This document shows, piece after piece, positions 56,690 to 64,000 of a stretch of 64,000 nucleotides of DNA (position 1 is its first letter; every line of letters begins with the position of its first letter). The notes beneath the pieces were generated by a model, which saw nothing but the letters and a program-made list of their open reading frames with translations, made no database searches and was not told the DNA's origin. Origin of the DNA: Incurvaria masculella (taxonomy: Eukaryota > Arthropoda > Insecta > Lepidoptera > Incurvariidae). Position numbers and translations under genes: made by a program. Location: NCBI GenBank assembly GCA_946894095.1, contig OX335642.1, positions 23,323,021-23,387,020 on the forward strand, read 5' to 3'.

Positions 56690-57450
56690 CCTTTTACAAG
56701 TATCCTGAGCAGGGTCGGTGAAATTTCAAGTTTCCTAAAAAACTGATTTTAGTGCTCATAAAGATGTAAAATATATCTGAGCTTACAAATATCCCAAGCA
56801 GGGTCAGTCGACACAAGTAAAACATATGTGGTCTTACTAGTATCCCAAGAAGGGGTTAGTCGACTTAAAAGTTTCCTAAAAAACAGATCTTGTTGCTCGT
56901 AAAGATGTAAAAAATATTTTGTCGCATGGTCAGTCAACTTACAAGTTTCGTAAAATCAAAAATGATGCGTTCTTTAAAGCAATTATGTCATGAAGTTTCC
57001 TCAATGTATACCCAGAATGTTTGCACTGACTAGCAGCTGTATCGTATTAATTTGTTTAATAGCGGCAGTAAACAGAGTTGAGCGGTAGTTTCAGATAATT
57101 TTGCTCTAATTGAGCTATTATTCGGCGGCTATAATTCGGTTATGGCTCAGAGCGGCAAGCGGATAGGCTTCAATTATGAAACATTTCATTCTAAAACTTT
57201 TTTAAGAAATGATTTACCATACCATCTTATATGGGAAATGGAGAAAATGGTCAGCGTTACAAGAAAAAGCCGCGTAAATCGAAATTCGGCCTGTGAAGTG
57301 CTGTCTCAAATAAACGAAAAAAAATTTAAAATAAAAATCTATTCGAAGCATTTTTCTTAACTTAATTGAGCCTAATACGTTCAGTTTGACGAGGGCTTAA
57401 GTAACACAAAATTTTATAATATTGTAAAGAAACGAATTTCACAGAAAAGT
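56690..57450. other. Wnt5 intron 3, short tandem duplications
   Basis: A segment with caagtttcctaaaaaac, gctcataaagatgtaaa and agtatcccaagcagggtcag is repeated three to four times with divergence between about 56690 and 56960, and once more near 56225-56300. No gene. Confidence 0.6.
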
Positions 57451-57454
57451 ATTT

Positions 57455-57700
57455 CTTTTATGTTAAGCGCGGCATGTAGCGTATGCCCTTGAGATTTCGA
57501 ACTTTCAGGGGGACTGGGAAATCCATGCCGGCCGGCCAGCACACCATGTTTGAAGGACCCCAGGTTGTACTTTGGGGGAAATACCTGGGAAGGTTTCTAT
57601 ACTGTCCCTATATTGTTGTGTTTGAAATATTGACTGTGAATTTTTGAATTTTCTCACTGTTCCGCATTAAGCGAAGGTAGAAAGTGAATCGAGGGACAGC
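57455..57700 (+). repeat. Dispersed repeat, ttaagcgcggcat family, copy 2
   Basis: gttaagcgcggcatgtagcg, actttcagggggactgggaa, atgtttgaaggaccccagg and tactttggggg match 13655-13820 in order. Confidence 0.55.
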
Positions 57701-57704
57701 GTTA

Positions 57705-59515
57705 TGCCTCCGACGAGCATTCACCATGTAAAAGATAATAGAACACATCCTTTCAGAGTTCGATGAATAAATTTGTAAATTATTTACATATAATAATTCT
57801 TCGGCACTGAACTTGTGGCAAACTTGGGTTCCTGGATGGTTCAGATTCACAATTGAGGAGTCGGGAACCTTAGCTAGCTTATAAAACCGTGATTCTCCCC
57901 ATAATTGATTTCTAAAATTAGGGAAATGTGCATAATAATTAGCAAAAAAGTTGAACAAAGAATACGAGCGTCAGATGTTAGCCGTTATAAGTATATGTGA
58001 TGTAATGGATCTTAAAACTTTTTGAAATAAAAAAAAATTGTCGTAGTTATTTTTAAAATAAATAAATTTAGTTTCATGAAGCTGTCACGCCCTTTAGGAA
58101 AAATGTCGGCTGGCGGGCGCTTACACTCACCAACTCCAACAGAATTCACGTGCCTAATCCTGGGTACAATCTTTTTTGCTCCAGAACCTAATAAAACGCA
58201 CAAAATAACTGTTAGTTTTTGTTTGAATTTGGTTACCAATGAATGCTTGTTCTATGTAATTCCAAATTATGTTGCATAATTAAGTAGTATAAAATACAAT
58301 GCTAGCTTCGCTGGAGTATCTTTAAGTGAAGAGATCCATACGCATGCCAGACCGTTTTTAAATACATTAAATTTCCTTAGTAATATTGTCTTCCTGATAA
58401 TATTTCCATCATATTCATATTACGTTTAGATAGATAACTCGCAGCAGAGAATCAGAGACCCCCCTTGTGGTTGACATTAGACTTTTGAGAACGAACCGTT
58501 CCTCAAACTCATTTTTTTGCCGCACCGCCAGGATATAGAACTATCTGCCGGAGGGTGCCTTTCCTCATACCTATAACCTGGGAGTCTTCAGGCTTTATTT
58601 GAACAAGCTCGATAGCTCAGCGATGGTGCACAAATCTGCTGGCATGATGCCTCGCTGAGCCGTGGTTTCGCGAGGGAGGTATTTTTTGGCTTTTCTAAGC
58701 ACCGGTCCTCAGCACAGCCACTCATCGGTATGAGTTTTTGATAAAAGAAACCAAATGAGTCGATACGGCGGAAAAAAATATACGGAAACCATATTTTCAA
58801 TAGTTTAGAAGTTATTAAATTTTGTCATGGACAATAAGAAAATACATATTTTTTTATTTGACAAACGGTCATAACATAGCTCAATAAAAGTTCACAGCAT
58901 AATATTATTATAATCATTGTGATTTTAAATACGAATAATATAAGAAATTCATTAATTTTCTAGAAACATTGAATAATATTTTATTAGTTACTTCTTTACT
59001 TTCAAACTGTTATTATTATTATTATATGAACTAGCAGCATCAAACAATATAATTTCGCATACACACTGAGATTGAACCACAGAAGAGAAAAGGAAGGAAA
59101 GTATACTGTGCAAATTAGGTACTCCAGTCGCCGCCATTCTTTTAGTTGGCCACAGCTCAAAGCACGAATATCCTTTTTTGATCTGAGGATCAGACAAACG
59201 TATGGATCCCTGCGTTCGCAGTAGTCTGCTCTACCATCGCCGGTGCTGATGCTAACTGATGGGACAGCTGTCGATATCGTGTGGGATTACTGTCGGTGTG
59301 AACGCAGCTTTATGCAAATACACTTTGTGTCGAACGCTAAGGCTTCTAGAGCGAGTCAAAATCATTTCGATGTCTTTAGCTTTCGTCTTCTTCATACTGA
59401 AACAGTCAAAGCCAAAGACTTTTGGACAGTGATGATAGAATGTATGTGTTTACTAACGTAGCATTTGACGGTTTTACGAATGGTAATTTTTTAACTTTGA
59501 ATATATCTAAACCTA
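57705..59515. other. Wnt5 intron 3, nothing recognised
   Basis: AT-rich with no supported gene. Short frames at 58012, 58588 and 59243 lack recognisable motifs. Confidence 0.4.
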
Positions 59516-59519
59516 CTTA

Positions 59520-59760
59520 CCTGAGGTAACGAACCAGCAAAACATCGCGGGTATTGGGTCCAACCTTGCAGTATATTCGTAATGTAATTCTTTTACAGGG
59601 ATCTTTCTTTAATTAATGTGTGCTTACACATTATCTATAAACGGTCGATTATAAATACATACATGTCACATTCCTTGGAATAAGCGACGTACATGCTTAG
59701 TACGAAAAAGTATATTTACTTAATTATATATGATACTAAAACTAAATTAATGATTTTTAG
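59520..59760. repeat. tRNA-Leu-like foldback family, partial copy
   Basis: gaaccagcaaaacatcgcgg, then ttgcagtatattcgtaatg, ctttaattaatgtgtgctt, cattccttggaataagcgac and gtacgaaaaagtatattta match one arm of 18285-18612. Confidence 0.6.
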
Positions 59761-59769
59761 AAATCTTTT

Positions 59770-59824
59770 ATGTATGTATGTATGTATGTATGTATTTATG
59801 TATGTATGTATGTATGTATATATG
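59770..59824. repeat. (ATGT)n microsatellite
   Basis: About 13 tetranucleotide units with one ttta interruption. It directly precedes the SINE poly-T end. Confidence 0.9.
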
Positions 59825-59835
59825 TTCCACCATAT

Positions 59836-60222
59836 TTTTTTTTTTATGTGACTGGACATGGATGGCTAATACCACAAGTTCTGTCATGGTATTAGCCCAG
59901 CACACCACATGGGAACTAGGTGCCATGCCAGGACCTTCCTTATATTGCACGGCTACATTGAACTGGATGGAAAACACGGACAATTTTCATTGCCGCTTCG
60001 ACCATCGTTCATCCAATGCGATGGTACCAACCCGGGCGGGATAAACCCTACCACCTAGTAAGTAAGGAAGGGGACCTACAGCTTAACGTGGAATCCGAAC
60101 CACGGCCAGCCTCTCTCAACGGTCGAATGGTCACCCATACAAGACCAGACCGGACCCAGCGTTGCTTAACTTCGGAGAGCGATCGCCGAAGTGTCGCGCC
60201 ACTGGGCCACTGAGGCTGACAT
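59836..60222 (-). mobile_element. 5S-like SINE, full length, antisense
   Basis: Read on the minus strand: ggcccagtggcgcgacactt, then gctctccgaagttaagcaac, gctgggtccggtctgg and tgtatgggtgacc. This is the A-box, intermediate and C-box series of 5S rRNA. The body follows (gtggttcggattccacg, ccgcccgggttggtacc, tgttttccatccagttca), with a tail agtcacat and an A run. At about 387 bp it is the best-preserved member here. Confidence 0.82.
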
Positions 60223-60309
60223 ATGCATGACCATAGCTCTTAAACCAATATCCAGTCTGTAATACCTGAGAGAACGAACCTTCTACTTATTTTTAGATTG
60301 CAAGGAACA

Positions 60310-60455
60310 AATGTCCACGTTTTCTATCCAGCTCAATGTAGCCGTGCTCAAAGAGAAGGTCCTGGCATAGCACCTGATTGCTTCGAAAATACGATGTGTT
60401 GGGTTAATATCATGAGGGTGGGTGTGGTTTTAGCCATCCGCGTCCAATTACACGA
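60310..60455 (+). mobile_element. 5S-like SINE, 3' end fragment
   Basis: cacgttttctatccagctca, atgtagccgtgctcaaagag, tcctggcatagcacctgatt, and a tail ccgcgtccaattacacg with an A run. It ends only 40 bp before the acceptor of the next Wnt5 exon. Confidence 0.7.
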
Positions 60456-60497
60456 AAAAAAGATAGGATGAATTATAAAAAAGTTCCCTATTCGCAG

Positions 60498-60600
60498 GCC
60501 GTGATCAAGAAGTCGCGGGTGACGTGCAAATGTCATGGCGTCTCCGGCTCGTGCAGCCTCATCACATGCTGGCAGCAGCTGCCTTCCTTCCGGGAGATTG
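60498..60600 (+). CDS. Wnt5: Wnt5 exon with lipidation hairpin [10 protein letters not shown] (copy 1)
   Basis: Acceptor ttccctattcgcag ends at 60497; donor gtgagt at 60601. Reads [34 protein letters not shown] and the first base of G. The serine in HGVSGSC is the residue that Porcupine acylates with palmitoleate in Wnts (family knowledge), required for export and Frizzled binding. AVIKK with SLITCWQQL fits insect Wnt5 closely. Phase 0 at the start and 1 at the end, matching both neighbours. Four more copies of most of this exon follow in the same open frame. Only this copy has the CKC form and an upstream acceptor. Confidence 0.92.
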
Positions 60601-61070
60601 GTGAGTGTTCACATTACGGTACAACGTCGCGAGTGACGTGCTATTGTCATGACGTCTTCGGGTCGTGCAGCCTCATCACGTGCCGGCAGCAGCTGCCTTC
60701 CTTCCGGGAGATTGGTGAGTGTTCACATTACGGTACAACGTCGCGAGTGACGTGCTATTGTCATAGCGTCTCCGGGTCGTGCAGCCTCATCACGTGCTGG
60801 CAGCAGCTGCCTTCCTTCCGGGAGATTGGTGAGTGTTCACATTACGGTACAACATCGCGAGTGACGTGCTATTGTCATGGCGTCTCCGGGTCGTGCAGCC
60901 TCATCACGTGCTGGCAGCAGCTGCCTTCCTTCCGGCAGATTGGTGAGTGTTCACATTACGGTACAACGTCGCGAGTGACGTGCTATTGTCATGGCGTCTC
61001 CGGGTCGTGCAGCCTCATCACATGCTGGCGGCAGCTGCCTTCCGTCCGGGAGATTGTACAATTTATTTTA
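60601..61070 (+). repeat. Four further tandem copies of the Wnt5 lipidation-hairpin exon
   Basis: The unit is 114 bp (38 codons), made of the exon from SRVTC to the donor plus 24 bp of intron (gtgagtgttcacattacggt). Because 114 is a multiple of three, the frame stays open from 60468 to the stop at 61073. Donors follow 60600, 60714, 60828 and 60942; the fifth copy has lost its donor (gagattgtacaat). No acceptor precedes copies 2-5. All four carry CYCH in place of CKCH. Copy 2 has HDVFGSC, losing the acylated serine, and CRQQ; copy 3 has HSVSGSC; copies 4 and 5 keep HGVSGSC. Confidence 0.93.
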
Positions 61071-61515
61071 TAGCTGAGGTTCCCGGCTCCGCTCGGGTCA
61101 ATGTCGTTTTGCACATTCACCCGAGCTGTCGTTTTCTAAACATATATCACACCACAGAATCCTTTATACAACCGTTCTGCGAATTGTAAAGATTTAAAAG
61201 ACTTGACATACGTTGAATAGGTGTGAACCAAAGGTTATATAACTATGGGTGAAGATGTATGCGGGAATGAAGTTGGCGTGGTCGCAATGGTGACGGATGC
61301 TCACGCTAAATCACACTTCCAAAGACAATGGAAATAATTACTTTTCAAGAGCAACGCCCTGCTGAGAGCAGGGTGTCTCGGGCGCTGTATACAAATACGT
61401 TTTAATATTCACCTTTTATAATTCAGTGCGCACAACTTTTAGGTACGCCTACTTAAAAAAATTGTTTTTTTTTTCCTTGTGTCCTAAAAACTGGGGAAAT
61501 AAAAAAAACATTATC
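61071..61515. other. Wnt5 intron 4, 5' part
   Basis: Opens with gctgaggttcccggctccgc and tcgggtcaatgtcg, the reverse of a Helitron-type terminus without the ctag, which truncates the fifth exon copy. Nothing else was recognised. Confidence 0.45.
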
Positions 61516-61529
61516 GCGGGTGCCATTTA

Positions 61530-61690
61530 TGGCTTATAAGCACCATGGAAAGAGAATTGGCATGCGGTCGATATAGCGACTCCGCCGTATGGGCAAAGCC
61601 CAATAATTGTATGGAATCCGGCGGCGCGTAGCTGCCACACATTCGAAACATCGCCACCGCGAGCGAATGTGCTCTAAAAATGCGTTTTTA
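61530..61690. repeat. Dispersed repeat, gaaacatcgccaccgc family, copy 3
   Basis: ggaatccggcggcgcgtagc, cattcgaaacatcgccaccg and gcgaatgtgctctaaaaatg match 14270-14340 and 17025-17090. Confidence 0.55.
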
Positions 61691-61997
61691 GAGTTCCGTA
61701 CCCAAAGGGTGAAAACGGAACGTTATTACTAAGCCTCCTCTGTCCGTCCGTCCGTCCGTCCGTCCGTCCGTCTGTCACCTGGCTGTATCTCATGAACCTT
61801 AATAGGTAGGAAGCTGAAATTTTCACAGAATGTGTATTTATTTGGCCGCTATAACAACAAAAAGGTTAAATAAAAAAATTTAAAAAAATAAAAGGGGCCC
61901 ATACAAAAAACGTGTTATTTTGGTGTTAAATTATGTACGATGGTACATAATTCATTCCCTACGCGTGCGAGTCCGACTCGCGTTTGGCCGGTTTTTT
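61691..61997 (+). mobile_element. Dispersed (CCGT)n repeat, near full length
   Basis: gagttccgtacccaaagggt, tattactaagcctcctctg, (CCGT)n at 61743-61772, ctgtatctcatgaaccttaa, and the end gagtccgactcgcgtttggc with cggttttt. It directly follows the repeat at 61530. Confidence 0.75.
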
Positions 61998-62444
61998 AAG
62001 TCAGTTCCCAAGTCAGTCACCCTTGGATGAATAATAACATATGTTATTATTCGTCGTAAGGGTTTCCGCAAGAGCATCCTTCGTGATATAATATAAAATC
62101 ACTACACAATATAAACGCAGCGCTGCATTTATTTGAACCATCTTGTACAATTATTTCATTACATTTATAGCGTTCGTCTGGTTCCATTACGTGAGTCCCA
62201 TTGTGTCAGCAGGAAACAAAAGAAGATGCATCATTGGGTGAAAGTTTACCACCGGGTATTAGTGACCTGTCGCATCCACTCGAGGCCTTGATGGAAGTTT
62301 AAAGTCAGTATTTGCTTAATTATTTCAGGACTACGTCGTAATTGCGTGCAAAACATTAAATATAAAATTGTAGAATGTAAAATATCAGAATATAATTGCA
62401 GGCAAAAGGATTTTTTCTGAAACCATACATTTTGAGAATAACAT

Positions 62445-62640
62445 TTGCAAGTCCAAGTTTGATTTAACAGCTTACGCCGTAAATACGTTGACGTTGCCGT
62501 TTACGCAGACTCTGCGTTTTCATACAAATCGGTAGACAGAGATTGTTTTTGACGAGTTGAAGAAGTAAAACTCGTAATGACGTTTTTACGTAACTTCGAA
62601 GTTCCGTAAACTGCAATTTAGGTGAGAACTTGGACTATTC
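62445..62640. mobile_element. MITE fragment, agtccaagtttgat family
   Basis: aagtccaagtttgatttaac, gacgttgccgtttacgcag, gcgttttcatacaaatcgg and ggtgagaacttggact match the interior and right end of 29720-29969. Confidence 0.6.
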
Positions 62641-63034
62641 ATACAGATGTATCACAAAACACGCCTATATATTCCGAAACGCCCACTGACATTTATTTCT
62701 ATTGGAACTCATAATTATGACTCGTTTCTTTAGGCACTAGAGACTGAACGGAATTAAATTAATGGTTTGATTTGTGAGATAGAATGCTTGAATTTTCTAC
62801 TAATTTTGTATTCTGTAACAACTTGATGGATGTGTTTAATTGTAGGGCTAGATTTTGCCTGAAGTAATTTTTCGGGTTCTGGATTTTGTAATATCAAGAA
62901 TAAGCCTCTTGTTCTCAATTATATTTACCAATAGCTTGCATCACATAGGAGTGAGAAGAAAATTACAGTCAAAATATTTACTGTAAAGTTAATTTATTTT
63001 TAAAATTTTAGTTTTCGCTAGGCATATTTCTTAA

Positions 63035-63275
63035 TAACATTAGAACAGGCTATCATTATTGAATGCATGTACAATGTATCGTGCCTGTGCTGTTCGTCGT
63101 TGTCGAGTTCCTTCCGCACTCGGAATTCAACCCTGAGGGCATTAGCAATATCATTGTGACACTTAGAATGGGTTATCATGATTGAATGCTTATACAAAAT
63201 TTCGTGTCTGTGCTGTTGACCGTTGAGGAGTTCGTTTGTCTGGAGCTAACCCTTGATGCCAATTCAGGTCATGCT
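63035..63275. repeat. Diverged tandem duplication of about 120 bp
   Basis: tatcattattgaatgcatgt, tcgtgcctgtgctgttcg and gagttccttccgcactcgg (63050-63125) recur with changes at 63175-63245 (tatcatgattgaatgctta, tcgtgtctgtgctgttga, gagttcgtttgtctggag). Lies upstream of the last visible Wnt5 exon. It shows no similarity to any Wnt5 exon. Confidence 0.65.
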
Positions 63276-63410
63276 TTCCATAAAAAGGTTCTAATTCAGC
63301 TGGCAAGATTTGACCTAAACACCGACATTACAAACATACATTCATATTGCAAATTAAATAAAAAAATATACATGAAAAAAAGTCGCTAGATTCGTTTGTG
63401 CCTCTTGCAG

Positions 63411-63568
63411 GAGACTACCTGAAGGACAAGTACGAGGGCGCGACTGAGGTGCGCGTGTCGCGCCGCGGCAAACTGCGTCTCGGGGACCCGCAGCTGAGCC
63501 TGCCCACGGCGCAGGACCTCGTCTATCTCGAGGAGTCACCAAACTACTGCATTAAAGACGACACCGTG
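63411..63568 (+). CDS. Wnt5: Wnt5 exon following the lipidation hairpin (DYLKDKYEGA)
   Basis: Acceptor gtgcctcttgcag ends at 63410; donor gtatgc at 63569. Codes for the end of the split G, then DYLKDKYEGATEVRVSRRGK, LRLGDPQLSLPTAQDLVYLE and ESPNYCIKDDTV. DxLKxKYxxA, PTxxDLVYLxxSPxYC is the standard Wnt segment between the hairpin and the C-terminal cysteine domain. Phase 1 at the start, 0 at the end. The C-terminal exon(s) with the terminal cysteine-rich domain and the stop are not in the remaining 430 bp and lie beyond the window. This is the one visible exon without a local duplicate. Confidence 0.9.
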
Positions 63569-64000
63569 GTATGCTTGTCCATCTCTTCACCGATCGAATA
63601 TCGTCTACATCCCTCTAAATTATTGGAATTACTTTTTTTATTCCTTTTTTAAAAGCAATGTACTTATGTTAGTAAATGAGTAGGAAAATGAAATTTTCGA
63701 AGCTTGACTTATTTGACGTCCAGCTGTGAAATAGATTGAGAAAACCGAGAACTCCATCACTGCAATTTTAGGTTAGGTTAGCGATGTAGGGCAGCGAATT
63801 ATTAAAACTAATTTCGATTTGGACACTCCTGATAGTTTGGTAAATCACAAGCAATCCGTTTTTGGCTTGCAGCTAGACTAATTGCATCGCAGTTTCAGTA
63901 GCCTGGCTACTGGCAGTGTTTTAGCGATATCTTTCTCGATCCATTGCGTGTCCAGTACTTCGGCAATATCGGGCTGGTAGTTACCGGGTTCCAACAGCCA
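63569..64000. other. Wnt5 intron 5, start
   Basis: Only intronic sequence. ttttaggttaggttagcg near 63770 is simple sequence. No further Wnt coding or exon copy seen. Confidence 0.6.

Noticed and set aside
60468..61073. A free-standing 201-codon gene starting MNYKK
   Set aside because: The first residues are intronic and the polypyrimidine/acceptor at 60497 shows it is an internal Wnt5 exon followed by duplicates.

Overview
The window is animal nuclear DNA, most likely from a moth or butterfly (Lepidoptera). It is AT-rich and repeat-rich. It holds a cluster of small secreted MBF2-family genes, most of the exons of a Wnt5 gene spread over 33 kb, and Helitron, SINE, MITE and LINE remnants of types common in lepidopteran genomes. 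There is no bacterial-style gene density, and most long open frames are chance or repeat-derived.

Layout. 1-6 kb: repeats, two short near-perfect palindromes, a small cysteine-rich secreted-protein gene on the minus strand (3254-3571) and an unrecognised, frame-broken coding-like stretch beside it. 6-27.4 kb: seven MBF2-like genes (6258 +, 8739 -, 11568 -, 12533 -, 19033 -, 21304 -, 26950 +). Each is one exon with a signal peptide and the family's YxRSxxVxV...RIxxIxVxD...GGxG...xxRGxxFxVxVY pattern. The pair at 12533 and 21304 are close paralogues that still share promoter sequence with a TATA box. The cluster is interleaved with a 1.2-kb Helitron, an inverted repeat carrying a tRNA-Leu-like head, MITEs and LINE fragments. 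27.4-30.6 kb: AT-rich spacer with one MITE.

30.6-63.6 kb: Wnt5 on the plus strand. Five exons with matching splice phases are visible (30626-30885, 36070-36250, 54639-54750, 60498-60600, 63411-63568). They encode the segment from just after the secretory N-terminus to just before the C-terminal cysteine-rich exon(s). The signal-peptide exon and the last exon(s) are not seen and probably lie outside or are unrecognised.

The striking feature is that four of these five exons carry local tandem duplications. The exon at 30626 has one old decayed partial copy. The exon at 36070 is followed by five further near-identical 202-bp copies plus a remnant. The exon at 54639 is followed by about eight copies of its 3' end with in-frame stops. 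The exon at 60498, which holds the CHGVSGSC lipidation hairpin, is present five times in one open frame with 114-bp spacing. In three of the four arrays the repeated unit spans the exon's 3' end, the splice donor and the start of the intron.

The 18-kb intron and its flanks also hold a head-to-tail array of three Helitrons with a fourth nested inside the first, a 105-bp tandem repeat fused to a Helitron fragment, nested MITEs, the 3' end of a non-LTR retrotransposon, and members of a SINE whose head resembles 5S rRNA. The secreted MBF2 proteins and the Wnt5 ligand are not obviously linked in function; they are simply neighbours.
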